Below are positions 7,794 to 17,456 of a DNA stretch of 64,000 nt, one piece after another. The notes beneath the pieces were generated by a model, which had not been told where the DNA came from, ran no database searches, and saw only the letters and a list, made by a program, of their open reading frames with translations. Made by a program: the position numbers and the translations under genes. The stretch comes from CAVPDA01 sp963702495 (lineage in GTDB: Bacteria; Pseudomonadota; Gammaproteobacteria; Burkholderiales; Rhodocyclaceae): positions 1 through 64,000 of the forward strand of contig CAVPDA010000022.1 of the NCBI GenBank assembly GCA_963702495.1, given 5' to 3'. How positions within the stretch are numbered: the first letter of the stretch is position 1; each line of letters starts with the position of its first letter.

Positions 7794-9989
7794 ATGGCGA
7801 ACCCGGACCACCTGGCATTCCTCGACCAGGGCGTTGAGGCGTGGAACGCGGCCCGACTGGAGGAGAGCGGGCTTCCGGAGCTCGACGGTGCGGACCTTTC
7901 GTACCGCAAGCTCGCGGGCATCAATTTCTACGCCGCAAGTCTGCGCGGCGCCAACCTGCAAGGTTGCGACCTCGAAGGCGCCGACCTGAGCGACGCCTGG
8001 CTCGAAGGCACTGACCTGCGCGGCGCCCGACTGGTGCGCGCGCGGCTCGGTGGGGCACAGATGGCGCGTTGCCGGCTGGAAGGTGCCACGTTCGCGGACC
8101 ATGACGGGGAGCTGGGCGATGCCACACAGCTCGCGGCGCTGCTGCGCGGCGCCCTGTCATGGCGGACCTTCGTGCGCGAGAACAGCGTCGTCCTGCCCGA
8201 CCTGCCGCCGGATGCCCAGCTCGCCAAGCTCCAGCGCACCCAGCGCGCGTTGGCGCAGACCAGGTCGAACACGACATTCGACAGCGACGATCCCTTTGAC
8301 TCGCGAAGGGTCGACAGCACGCACCTCGCGCGACTTCTGGCCGGCGTCAACGGCTGGAACGCGTGGCGGCGCGAGAACCCGGGCATCGTGCCAGAGCTCG
8401 ATGGCGCCGACCTCACGGGGGCCGCGCTCGAAGGCGCCAACTTGTCGGCGGCCTATCTGCGCGGCGCCCGCCTCGCGGGCGCGAACCTGCGCGCGGCCGA
8501 CCTGACCGGGGCCGACCTCTGTGAGGCGTGGCTGTGCTGGGCCGACCTGCGCGACATCACGGCCGTTAGCGTCGGCCTCGTGCGTGCCGACCTGACGGGA
8601 GCGGACCTCTCGCGCGCTAAACTTTGTGGCGCGCAGTGCGCGCAGACCAACCTGACGGGAGCCAATCTCTACGGGACCGACCTGGACGAGGCCCATCTCG
8701 AGGAAGCCGACTTCTTCGAAGGCAACGCGCTGCACCTGGCCCGTTTCTACGAAGACCGTGACGCATGGAATGACTGGCGCAAGGACGCCCCGGGCATGGT
8801 GCCTGATCTGCGCGGCGCCAATCTCATCGGCTATCACCTGTTGGGCGAGGACCTCACACGCGCGAGACTGGCACGTGCGCACCTGAGCCGCATCGATGCG
8901 TTCGAGGCCCCGCTTGCCGGCGCCGACCTCACCGCCGCCAAGCTGACCGACGCCAAGCTCTTCGCCGCCAACCTAGAAGGCACCAACTTCGCGCTGGCGG
9001 CGCTGGCAGGGGCCGACCTGCGCACGGCCAGGGTGGCTGGCGCGTCCTTCACCGGCGCGAACCTGAGCCGCGCCAACCTTGGCGGCGCCAACCTCGCCGG
9101 CGCGCGGCTCGCCCGCGTCATGCTGCACGAGGCCCACCTCGACCGCGCCGACCTGTCCGGCGCCGACCTCACCGAGGCCTGCCTGTCCGGCGCCAACCTG
9201 AGGTTGACGAACCTGACCGACGCCGACCTCACCGACGCGATACTCACGCATGCGCGGATGGTCGAGACCGTCGTCAACCGTGCCAGGCTCACCGGCGCGA
9301 GCGTCTATGGCGTCGCAGCCTGGGGCCTGGACCTGTCCAAAGTGCGCGACCAGACCAACCTGCACATCACGCCCGAAGGTCGTGCCGGACTCACGGTGGA
9401 TAACCTGGAGCTCGCGCAGTTCATCTACCTGATGGTGCACAACGAGAAGATCCGCGGGATCATCGACACCATCGGTCGCAAGGCGGTACTCATCCTCGGG
9501 CGCTTCTATGGCGAGCGCAAGGCCGTACTCGACGCGCTCAAGGCCAAGCTGCGCGAGTTCGACCTCGTGCCCATTGTCTTCGACTGGGACAAGCCCACCA
9601 GCCGCGACCTGACCGAGACGGTGGCGCTGCTGGCCAGCATGTCGCGCTTCGTGGTCGCCGACATCACCGACGCCAAGAGCATCCCGCAGGAGCTTTCCGA
9701 GATCGTTCCGCGCCTGCCGTCGGTGCCTGTGCAGCCCATCCTGCTGCGCGGCGACCCTGGCTACGCGATGTTCGAGCACTGGACCGGCTACCGTACCATG
9801 CTGCCGGTCTACCAATACTGCGACCAGGCGGACCTGCTCGAGAACGTGCGACAAGCCATTCTGGGGCCCGTGGAGGCGTGGGAGGCCGGAGCGACGAAGC
9901 AGGCGAGCCTGGAGGATGAACTGAGGGCGAAGGGCGCGGAGATCGAGCGGTTGAAAGCGATGTTGCAGACGAAGGGCGCGACCAGCTGA
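7794..9989 (+). CDS. Pentapeptide-repeat protein with a TIR-like C-terminal domain
   Basis: A 731-residue cytoplasmic-looking protein. Residues about 25-520 are mostly A(D/N)LxxA-type pentapeptide repeats, which form right-handed beta-helices. Four copies of a short non-repeat module (hydrophobic-rich, W..W/F.R.n..v.P.L.gA.L) start near residues 6, 112, 177 and 314 and introduce the repeat blocks. Residues about 560-690 form an alpha/beta domain: KAVLILGRFYGERK, then DLVPIVFDWDKPTSRDLTET, then SRFVVADITDAKSIPQELSE, which resembles the TIR-like domains seen at the ends of other pentapeptide proteins. The tail is a short coiled coil. GAGGAG at 7779-7784 sets the start at 7794. No enzyme activity can be asserted; the architecture suggests a scaffold or sensor coupled to a nucleotide-binding or signalling domain. 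Confidence 0.8.
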   Translation: MANPDHLAFLDQGVEAWNAARLEESGLPELDGADLSYRKLAGINFYAASLRGANLQGCDLEGADLSDAWLEGTDLRGARLVRARLGGAQMARCRLEGATFADHDGELGDATQLAALLRGALSWRTFVRENSVVLPDLPPDAQLAKLQRTQRALAQTRSNTTFDSDDPFDSRRVDSTHLARLLAGVNGWNAWRRENPGIVPELDGADLTGAALEGANLSAAYLRGARLAGANLRAADLTGADLCEAWLCWADLRDITAVSVGLVRADLTGADLSRAKLCGAQCAQTNLTGANLYGTDLDEAHLEEADFFEGNALHLARFYEDRDAWNDWRKDAPGMVPDLRGANLIGYHLLGEDLTRARLARAHLSRIDAFEAPLAGADLTAAKLTDAKLFAANLEGTNFALAALAGADLRTARVAGASFTGANLSRANLGGANLAGARLARVMLHEAHLDRADLSGADLTEACLSGANLRLTNLTDADLTDAILTHARMVETVVNRARLTGASVYGVAAWGLDLSKVRDQTNLHITPEGRAGLTVDNLELAQFIYLMVHNEKIRGIIDTIGRKAVLILGRFYGERKAVLDALKAKLREFDLVPIVFDWDKPTSRDLTETVALLASMSRFVVADITDAKSIPQELSEIVPRLPSVPVQPILLRGDPGYAMFEHWTGYRTMLPVYQYCDQADLLENVRQAILGPVEAWEAGATKQASLEDELRAKGAEIERLKAMLQTKGATS

Positions 9990-11067
9990 CCACCGCACCC
10001 TTTTAACTGGCCAACCTTGTCTTGGCTGGTTTACGAGGGAACGTCGGGTAGCGGTCGTCGCCGTTGTGTCGCAAGCGCTTCGTTCGGCGCACCTGAGAAC
10101 AGGTCGGTGGGCGGATCGCGAATAGATGGATCGAGAAGATCGGGCTGCATCCGACCGACCGCGGCACGCAGTCAGGGCGCGAACCCGCATTTCCCGTAGC
10201 GATGGCCGGCCTGAGGCTGGCATATGATGTCCAGGTGCGCCGGCACAACGACCCGCTGGTGCCGCAAGTGACAGTCCCGCGGTACACCGTGACCGCGCCG
10301 GCAGGGCCGTTCTCCTCGAGATCGATCGACCCCGCGTAGAGACTCGACGCCTCGCGCTGCGATGCGGCAGGCTCGCTGTGCAAGTTGCCGATGGCATTAT
10401 GGGAAAGCTGCCGTTGAGGGTTGAATCGTGATGAACGGCAGCAGTACACCGCACTGCAGCCGTTCGGTCCAATAAGCCTGAACGACCGTTCTGGCCGAGG
10501 ACCGGACCGACGGCCAACACAGCCGAGCGACAGGTTCCTGATAAGTTACCCGCCATTCGCGCTCACCGATTTTTCGCGGCCGCTACGTCTCTTTGTGGCC
10601 GAGGTGCCGACCGCAGCCGCCCTACACGACAGCTCCGGCTTCAAAGCGGCGGTTCAGGCCAAAAAGTCGATGGCGCAGATTCAATTGCGGGAAATCGGGC
10701 CGAACGAACGGCCGGTATAGGGAAAAAGCTCCACCGACCGGTATTGGCCGAACTGCGACATCCGAGATTACGCCGGTAAGCCGACGGTGGAAAGATGGGC
10801 TCGACGGTTCAGCGGCTGCTTTACGGCAACGATCCCCAAAGGCAGCCCCCTGCCAGTTGCCGTCATACACGGAGCTGCGAAATCATCCAGGCCACAGGCC
10901 GCTCCCCGCCCAGACCGGACAACCGAGAATTTCGTTTCATCGCAGGCCCTCGCGACGGCCAAGAGGGGGAGCGGAACAGCCGGACTTACCCAGGGAGAAA
11001 GTCAGCCGGGCTCCTGACCGCTGCCAGGTTGTTGTTCATCCCGGGCAATCGCACCCCCACGTCATAG
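9990..11067. other. About 1.1 kb without a recognisable gene
   Basis: Several open frames cross this stretch on both strands, but none shows protein-like composition, a convincing ribosome binding site or a familiar motif. Around 10.44-10.74 kb there are several short CGAACG/CCGTTC-type motifs that may be degenerate intergenic repeats. Confidence 0.45.
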
Positions 11068-11270
11068 TCATTCCAGCCCGAGCAAAGCCATGCGCGTCGT
11101 CATCCCGGCCGAGGCTCTTGCGCCGCAGACACAAGCGTTTCTTGGGAGCGGAAGCATCTGGATTCTGCACGACAAATTCTCGGCCGTCTTGGTCAGCGGC
11201 GAGGAATTCCGTGGGGCATGACCCTCGGCGAGGCGCCGATCCTCTTCGCCGAAGATCACGTCCGTCCGCT
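11068..11270 (-). pseudogene. C-terminal relic of an ISAs1-family transposase
   Basis: The minus strand reads DVIFGEEDRRLAEGHAPRN, a diverged stretch with LTKTAENL, and the end MALLGLE. This lines up residue for residue with the last 65 residues of the intact ISAs1 transposase at 12.9-14.0 kb (DVIFGEDDRRLVKDHAAQN, LTKMALNLL, MALLGL). The middle is diverged and there is no upstream transposase sequence, so this is an old remnant. It points in the opposite direction to the intact copy 1.6 kb away. Confidence 0.75.
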
Positions 11271-11592
11271 GCCTCGTCCGGATACCGGTGACGTCGCGGG
11301 GGGAGATGTCATCCGACCTGGCAGAGCTGGCTCCGCCGATCGGCAGGAGTTGTCGTCACCAAACCGAGCGCCCCCGTCGAACCTGCGGCATGAAACCGGA
11401 GTAAGCGTGAAGAAACACACGCTTTTCCACGCTTTCGCGGGGGCCGACCGATGAAACAATGCACCTATGGCACGGCCACGCGAGCGAATTCCAGCGTGCA
11501 AAGCAGCGTAGGCCGATAGGCGTTGGCGTGCGATACAGATCAACTTTCCCCGCACGCTGGACAGATTGCTGCGAGCTTCGGTCTTCCCCTCT

Positions 11593-12192
11593 ATGTTGAT
11601 CCCCTGGACTGTCGTGAAGCCGGTAACCGACCAGATCGGCTTGGGTGTATTCGCTACGCGCGCCATTCCCGCCGGCACCCTGATCTGGGTCGAAGACTGC
11701 CTGGATCGGCGCATTCCGATCGAGAAATTCCGGCGGCTTCGCGCACCATTGCTCGAACATGCGTATACGCATGCGTACATACCGTGCGGAGCCGATTACT
11801 ACCTGCTGTGCTGGGATGGCGCCAAATTCATGAACCACAGCTGTGCGCCGAACTGCCTGTCGGTTGCGGCGGGCATTGAAATCGCGGCAGCCGACATTCG
11901 CGCGGGCGAGCAAATGACGTGCGACTACAGTGGCTATGGACTGGAAGAGTGGGAGAAGTTTGCATGCCGCTGTGGCGCGCCCGCCTGTTGCGGCGTCGTT
12001 GCGACGCAAACGCGGCCCGATGCGAAACGCGAGCAGGCGGCCCTTACCGCACAAGCGCTGCACCGGGCAGCCTGGGTCGAGCAACCCCTGGCATTCCTTC
12101 TATCCGATGAACAGCTACCAAACCACAGAATGACGCCTCCGCGCCAGCGCGCTTCGCAGGCAGGGACTCTGCGCTTCTCATTCGGCGCGTAA
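11593..12192 (+). CDS. SET-domain protein (putative lysine methyltransferase)
   Basis: A 199-residue protein with the SET-domain landmarks in order: GLGVFATRAIPAGTLIW near the N-terminus (SAM-binding motif I), KFMNHSCAPNC in the middle (NHSC motif), and ADIRAGEQMTCDYSGY (catalytic tyrosine motif). These are followed by a post-SET-like cysteine cluster CRCGAPACCG that would hold zinc. Bacterial SET proteins of this short type are widespread but their substrates are mostly unknown. The ATG at 11593 is preferred over 11566 because it begins just before the conserved domain. The next gene starts 18 bases downstream and may be cotranscribed. Confidence 0.85.
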   Translation: MLIPWTVVKPVTDQIGLGVFATRAIPAGTLIWVEDCLDRRIPIEKFRRLRAPLLEHAYTHAYIPCGADYYLLCWDGAKFMNHSCAPNCLSVAAGIEIAAADIRAGEQMTCDYSGYGLEEWEKFACRCGAPACCGVVATQTRPDAKREQAALTAQALHRAAWVEQPLAFLLSDEQLPNHRMTPPRQRASQAGTLRFSFGA

Positions 12193-12210
12193 GCGCGAAG
12201 GATTAGTGCC

Positions 12211-12636
12211 ATGCTTGGCTACCTCTACGCTGTTCTCGCCGCCGGTACGTGGGGCTTGGTGTATGCCCTGGAGCAGAGAGTCCTGCGCGATTTCTCTCCC
12301 ATCACGGTCGCATTTACGTGCGCGCTGTGCGGAGCAGTGGCCCTGGCTCCCTTTGCGATCGGTCAGATATCTTCCGTCTTGATCAGCGCGCGCACAAACT
12401 CCCTCTCATGGATCCTGCTGGTGGTCGTAGGAATAGTTGCCGCCATTGCCAATGTGCTCATAACAACCAGCATCCGCGAGCTCAGCGCCCCCGTAGCCGC
12501 TGTCCTGGAGGTCTCGTACCCCATCTTTGTCTGCATTGCGGGCTACCTGCTCTTCGGCTTCAAGCTCTCGCCCCAGTTTGCGCTGGGCGCCGTGCTGATC
12601 ATGGCCGGCGCGGGCGTCATCGTAGTGAGAACCTGA
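12211..12636 (+). CDS. Four-TM EamA/DMT-type small transporter-like protein
   Basis: A 141-residue protein with four hydrophobic segments, about residues 1-22, 32-52, 67-89 and 94-139. The pattern MLGYLYAVLAAGTWGLVYALEQ and the final GYLLFGFKLSPQFALGAVLIMAGAGVIVV is that of the half-length EamA (drug/metabolite transporter) domain. It would need to dimerise to transport anything; the substrate is unknown. It starts 18 bases after the SET-domain gene. Confidence 0.75.
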   Translation: MLGYLYAVLAAGTWGLVYALEQRVLRDFSPITVAFTCALCGAVALAPFAIGQISSVLISARTNSLSWILLVVVGIVAAIANVLITTSIRELSAPVAAVLEVSYPIFVCIAGYLLFGFKLSPQFALGAVLIMAGAGVIVVRT

Positions 12637-12731
12637 CGCCTGCGACCTCGTTCAATTTCTATCAGGTGTGAAGAAGCAGTATCACCTGTCTCATGCCTCG
12701 CGCCATCGACGGCGGTCGAGCCAGAAGGGGG

Positions 12732-12741
12732 CCTTCAGTGC
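12732..12741. repeat. Target duplication, left copy, of the ISAs1 element
   Basis: CCTTCAGTGC here is repeated exactly at 14028-14037, directly outside the element's inverted repeats. Eight to ten bases is usual for ISAs1 elements. Confidence 0.9.
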
Positions 12742-14027
12742 CAGGGTGATCGCACTCGGACATCATAAAGTACCCGGAAATGCCAATGTAGTGGACTCTC
12801 TGGAAAAGTCGTTAACAATCCGATGGTTATGCATGTGTCTTGTGAACTCGCCTCAAATCGGGTCTACTCTCGTCTTTTGCGCGAGCGAAAATGGCCACGA
12901 GAAAGACGACAAGCCTGGTGGAATACCTTACCGAGATCGAGGACCAAAGAAGGGGCAACGGCAAGCGCCATGAACTGGTGGAGGTGCTGGTGATTGCCAT
13001 CTGCGCCATCTTTGCGAACGTGGAAGGTTTTGAGGACATGGCCGAATGGGCGCGCAAGAAGGAGCCGTGGCTCAGAGGCTTCCTGCGCCTTCAGAACGGC
13101 ATCCCCTCCCACGACACGTTCAATCGGATCTTCCGCATCCTCGACCCCAAGCAGTTCGAGCAGGTGTTCCGGCGCTGGGTCTCGGGCGTGGTCGGTGCCT
13201 TGCGCGAGAACGTGGCCATCGATGGCAAGGCCCTGAGAGGATCGGCCACGGCTGGGGACAGTCCGGTGCACATGGTCAGCGCGTTTGCCACCCGCATGGG
13301 GATTGCCCTGGGCCAGGAGAAGGTCGCCGACAAGAGCAACGAGATCACGGCCATCCCGGCACTGCTGGAGGCCCTGGCGATCCGGGGCTGTCTGGTCAGC
13401 ATCGATGCCATGGGCACCCAGCGCGAGATCGCCCGTGCAATCCGCGCCCTGGGCGCGGACTACCTGTTGGCGGTCAAGGCCAATCAGCCCACGCTGCATG
13501 AAGCACTGGAGGGCGCTTTCGTCGGGCACTGGGACGAGGTCCACAACGCCGTGCAGACCGGCCATGGGCGCCATGTGTTTCAGATCTACCGCACCTTGCC
13601 CAATACCGGGGAGGTAAATACGGGGACCTGGATCGATTGTGCGCTGCTCGGACGGGTCGATTCGGTGCGAGTGGTCCGGGGCAAAGCCTCGCCGGTGGAG
13701 ACGCGTTACTACATTGCTTCGAGGCAAATGAGCACCGCGGCGTTCGCCGCTGCCGTTCGCGATCACTGGGCGATCGAGAATCGCCTTCATTGGAGCCTGG
13801 ATGTGATCTTCGGCGAAGACGATCGGCGCCTCGTGAAGGATCACGCTGCGCAGAACTTCTCGCTGCTGACCAAGATGGCTTTGAATCTGTTGCGTCAGGA
13901 TTCCTCCGCTCCCTCTGCTCCCAAGAAGAGCCTGCGCCTGCGGCGCAAGGCCATCGGTTGGGATGACGATGCCCGCATGGCGCTGCTCGGACTCACGCCA
14001 CTATGACAATCGAGTGCGATCGCCCTG
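12742..14027 (+). mobile_element. Intact ISAs1-family insertion sequence
   Basis: The element is 1,286 bases long. The left end CAGGGTGATCGCACTCG (12742-12758) and the complement of the right end (14011-14027) match in 16 of 17 positions. An exact 10-base duplication, CCTTCAGTGC, flanks it (12732-12741 and 14028-14037). The transposase gene is open. The flanking sequence does not reveal an interrupted gene. Confidence 0.92.
12891..14006 (+). CDS. ISAs1-family transposase
   Basis: A 371-residue DDE transposase with the N-terminal DUF4338-independent block TTSLVEYLTEIEDQRR, HELVEVLVIAICAIFANVEGF, then NVAIDGKALRGS (first Asp), CLVSIDAMGTQ (second Asp), YLLAVKANQP, and RDHWAIENRLHWSLDVIFGEDDRRL with the catalytic glutamate in the WAIENxLHW motif. 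Full length for the family with no interruption. Confidence 0.93.
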   Translation: MATRKTTSLVEYLTEIEDQRRGNGKRHELVEVLVIAICAIFANVEGFEDMAEWARKKEPWLRGFLRLQNGIPSHDTFNRIFRILDPKQFEQVFRRWVSGVVGALRENVAIDGKALRGSATAGDSPVHMVSAFATRMGIALGQEKVADKSNEITAIPALLEALAIRGCLVSIDAMGTQREIARAIRALGADYLLAVKANQPTLHEALEGAFVGHWDEVHNAVQTGHGRHVFQIYRTLPNTGEVNTGTWIDCALLGRVDSVRVVRGKASPVETRYYIASRQMSTAAFAAAVRDHWAIENRLHWSLDVIFGEDDRRLVKDHAAQNFSLLTKMALNLLRQDSSAPSAPKKSLRLRRKAIGWDDDARMALLGLTPL

Positions 14028-14037
14028 CCTTCAGTGC

Positions 14038-14572
14038 AAGCTCGATGATTGCAGTATCTACTGCAATCAGCACTGCGCTCATACCCACTGAGACTCATTG
14101 GTGCGGGTTGTCCTCCGCCGCGAGCGCCGGGTGGATGCCCGCCACTCATTCGTATCAGAGCGCATAGCTGACGGGGTGCAGACCGGCATCCCGGTGGGTC
14201 CTGTATTGCGGAACAAGTCGCAGGAATTCGGCACTCTGCTCGGTGTTGTCGTGATACCGCATCGGCAGATCTCCCCGTGATTGCCTCTTGCTGTCGCGTT
14301 CGCTGCTCCGGCGGCTGCCGCCTGCGGGGGCGGCGCGATCCGTGCGCCGACTCCGAGTTCCTCCCAACACTCATCGCATGAGGATTCGCGCGGCCAGACG
14401 GGCAGCCCGCAAATCCCCTCCCAGGGTCTCGAGGCCGCCGCCGAGCGGCCTGCCCGATTCGGCGCGGCCTTTCGGGAGCGGCCCCGCGGCAGGGGCCGTG
14501 GGGGCCGGGTTCGCCATGCGCTCCTTGCTCGGCCAACCGTGGTAACTTCCCCGAATTTCGGGAGGCGCCCAC
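14038..14572. other. Stretch without a recognisable gene
   Basis: A GC-rich spacer between the ISAs1 element and malQ. No protein-like frame or RNA gene was recognised. GGGAGG just before 14573 serves malQ. Confidence 0.5.
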
Positions 14573-16771
14573 ATGGCCGATCGAGACGACCTGGAGGAAC
14601 TCTGCGCGGCGTCCGGCATCGCGCGGGAATACCACCAAATTGACGGCGCGCACCGCGTCGTGCCGGAGCGAACCCTGCGCACGCTGCTCGCCGCCATGCA
14701 CATGGAGGCCGCGCAGGGCGCCGATCTCGGCCGGGCGCTCGACGGCTTCGAGGCACAGTCCTGGCGGCGCGTTCTGCCGCCGGTGCGGGTGCTGCGCGCC
14801 GGCGAAGCCGGCAGCGTCGCACTGACGCTGCCCGCGGCGGCGGCCGGGCGGCGCCTCGAATGGCGGCTCACTCTCGAAGACGGGACGCGCCTGGGCGGAC
14901 AGGTGATGCCCGAGGAGCTCCGCCAGAGCGACGAGCGCAGCGTCGATTCGGTCGTCTGCCGCCGCTACGTGCTGCCGCTGCCCGCAGTGGAGCAGACCGG
15001 CTATCACCGCCTGGAGATCGAAGCACTGGCGGATGCGCCCGAGCGGCTGGCGGGCATGCCGCTCATCGTTGCGCCGCAGCGCTGCCACCTGCCGCCGGCG
15101 ATCGAGGCCGGGGGCCGCATCTGGGGGCCGGCGGTGCAGGTCTATGCGCTGCGCTCACAGCGCAACTGGGGCATGGGGGACTTCACGGATCTGCTGCGCC
15201 TGGTCGAGCTCTGCAGTCAGGCCGGAGCCGGCATCGTCGGCGTCAATCCGCTCCACGCCCTGTTCCCCCACGATCCGGCGCAGGCCAGTCCCTACAGCCC
15301 GTCGAGCCGGTTGTTCCTCAACACCCTTTACATCGACGTCGAGGCGGTGCCGGATTTCGCGGAAAGCGAGGCGATCCGGGCGGTGGTCGGCGAGGCGTCG
15401 TTCCAGGACCGGCTGCGACGCCTGCGCGCGACCGATCTGGTGGACTACCCGGGAGTGGCCGCGGCCAAGACGGCCGTTCTGCGGCAATGCTACGAGCATT
15501 GCCGCGTGCGGCATCTCGCGTCCGCTACGCAGCGTGCCGCCGAGTTCCGCAGGTTCCAGGCGCGCCACGGTGCGGCGCTGCGCGGCCACGCCCTGTTCGA
15601 GGTGCTGCAGGAGCATTTCCACGCGGCCGATCCCGGCGTCTGGGGTTGGCCGGCCTGGCCGCAGGCCTTCCGCGAGCCGACTGCGCCGGCCGTCGCGGCG
15701 TTCGCCCGCAGCCACGCGAGCGAGGTCGAGTTCCGCGAATACCTCCAATGGCAGGCGGACATCCAGTTGGCCGCGGTGGGACGGCGGGCGCGGCAAGTCG
15801 GGCTGGCGGCCGGCGTGTACCAGGATCTCGCCGTCGGGATCAGCCCGGCCGGCGCGGAGGCCTGGTCCAGCCGGGATCTGTATGCCCTCGGCGTGCATGT
15901 CGGCGCGCCGCCCGACGACTTCAATGCCCACGGCCAGGACTGGGGGCTGCCGCCCCTGGTGCCGCACCGGCTCACGCAGTCCGGCTATGAGATCTTCATT
16001 GCCACCCTGCGCGCCGGCATGCGCTGCGGCGGCGCCCTGCGCATCGACCACGTGATGGGCCTGATGCGCCTGTTCTGGGTGCCACGCGGCGATTCGGCCG
16101 CGCAGGGCGCCTACGTCGGCTATCCGCTAAGCGACCTGCTCGGCATCCTGGCACTGGAGAGTCAGCGCAACAGGTGCATGGTCATCGGCGAGGATCTCGG
16201 GACCACGCCCGCGGGGCTGCGGCCGGCCCTGGAGCAGGCGGGCGTGCTGTCGTACCGGGTGCTGATCTTCGAGCGCGGCTGGGACGGCGCCTTCAGGCCG
16301 CCGCAGGAGTATGCGCGACAGGCGCTGGTCTGCGTCAGCACCCACGACTTGCCGACGCTGCGCGGCTACTGGCTGGGACGCGACATCGACGCGCGCGACG
16401 CGCTCGGCCAGTTTCCCTCGGAGGCCATGCGCGAGTCGCAGCGCGCGGGACGCGGCAAGGACCGGATCCGGCTGCTCGAGGCGCTGCGGCGCGAGGCCGT
16501 TCTGCCCGAGCCGCCGCCGGCCGGGGAGCCGGCCGACATGACGCAAGGATTGGCGCTGGCGGTTCACCGCTACCTCGCCCGCAGCCCCTCGATGGTCATG
16601 ACGGTCCAGATGGAGGACGTGCTGGGCGCCGCCGATCAGGTCAACCTGCCCGGTTCAGACGAACGTCACCCGAACTGGCGGCGCAAGCTGCCGCTGGAAA
16701 TCGAGCGGTGGCCCCACAGCGCCCGCGTTCGCGATCTGTTCGGCATGCTGCGTACGGAGCGGGGGCGGTAG
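14573..16771 (+). CDS. malQ: 4-alpha-glucanotransferase (amylomaltase)
   Basis: A 732-residue GH77 enzyme that transfers maltooligosaccharide segments between alpha-1,4 glucans in maltose and glycogen metabolism in the cytoplasm. It is the long proteobacterial form with an N-terminal domain of about 170 residues. The GH77 core starts with GRIWGPAVQVYALRSQRNWGMGDF. Catalytic-site stretches are LRIDHVMGLMR (nucleophile expected at D492), VIGEDLGTTP (acid/base expected at E540) and STHDLPTLRGYW (D592). GGGAGG precedes the ATG. The gene stands alone between an ISAs1 element and a 0.7-kb gene-free stretch. Confidence 0.93.
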   Translation: MADRDDLEELCAASGIAREYHQIDGAHRVVPERTLRTLLAAMHMEAAQGADLGRALDGFEAQSWRRVLPPVRVLRAGEAGSVALTLPAAAAGRRLEWRLTLEDGTRLGGQVMPEELRQSDERSVDSVVCRRYVLPLPAVEQTGYHRLEIEALADAPERLAGMPLIVAPQRCHLPPAIEAGGRIWGPAVQVYALRSQRNWGMGDFTDLLRLVELCSQAGAGIVGVNPLHALFPHDPAQASPYSPSSRLFLNTLYIDVEAVPDFAESEAIRAVVGEASFQDRLRRLRATDLVDYPGVAAAKTAVLRQCYEHCRVRHLASATQRAAEFRRFQARHGAALRGHALFEVLQEHFHAADPGVWGWPAWPQAFREPTAPAVAAFARSHASEVEFREYLQWQADIQLAAVGRRARQVGLAAGVYQDLAVGISPAGAEAWSSRDLYALGVHVGAPPDDFNAHGQDWGLPPLVPHRLTQSGYEIFIATLRAGMRCGGALRIDHVMGLMRLFWVPRGDSAAQGAYVGYPLSDLLGILALESQRNRCMVIGEDLGTTPAGLRPALEQAGVLSYRVLIFERGWDGAFRPPQEYARQALVCVSTHDLPTLRGYWLGRDIDARDALGQFPSEAMRESQRAGRGKDRIRLLEALRREAVLPEPPPAGEPADMTQGLALAVHRYLARSPSMVMTVQMEDVLGAADQVNLPGSDERHPNWRRKLPLEIERWPHSARVRDLFGMLRTERGR

Positions 16772-17440
16772 CCATGGCGGCGATCCGCGATCCCGGATAC
16801 CGCGCGTCGCCGCTTGTTCCCGATGGCGCCCGCGCGGCACAATGGCAGCAATCTTTCCTGCCGGTCTCGCCGGGCCTTCGCAATCGCGATCGGTGCCGCC
16901 GGTCGGTCCTACGCGCCCCGGCCGTGGTCGGCTCGATTTCCGCACCAGCCTCTCGCCCGAGCTTTGCCGCGTTGGCCGGAGCCCGAGAGCGCTGCCGTCA
17001 TATCGGCTCGAAGTCGGTCCGGATCCCGCTGATTACTACCCTGCGTCGGGTGTCAGCACCGCCTTCATTAACGGCCATCCGTTCCCGAGGCGGCCACTGG
17101 CCGAAACGAGTCGGGCTCTGCCGTGCGAGCCACGAAAAGATACTATTCATGTGCGGCAGCCGGGTCAATGTCCGGTCATGCACCTTAAGCGGACGGAGTT
17201 GACCAAGAGGCGGGGGTCGGCTCTGGCCGACAAGCTGAAGCTCACGCCTGCGTCAGGTACGTTGGCTTGTCGGCAGCGGTCGCTCGCGGCGGCGTCCCCG
17301 GACTGGACTAATAGTCGTCCGGCCGGGCCCCTCGCCGGCGAGAGCGGCGGGCCGTCGTGCCATCTATCGGTCCGTTGCAGCATCCCCGGCCGCAGCCTGA
17401 GAATACGCGTCAACGTGGTACAACGACCGCGCTAACCAAC
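16772..17440. other. Stretch without a recognisable gene
   Basis: About 670 bases between malQ and the oxidoreductase gene. Open frames exist but none resembles a protein. It presumably contains the promoter of the following gene, though no strong promoter stood out. Confidence 0.5.
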
Positions 17441-17456
17441 ACAGAGGAGATCCACG

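Noticed and set aside
10003..10449. A 148-codon minus-strand frame ending with a basic tail
   Set aside because: No ribosome binding site, low-complexity basic/serine-rich text and no recognisable domain.
9990..11067. Several 60-148 codon frames as possible genes
   Set aside because: Arg/Ser/Pro-rich composition, no start signals and no motifs on either strand.
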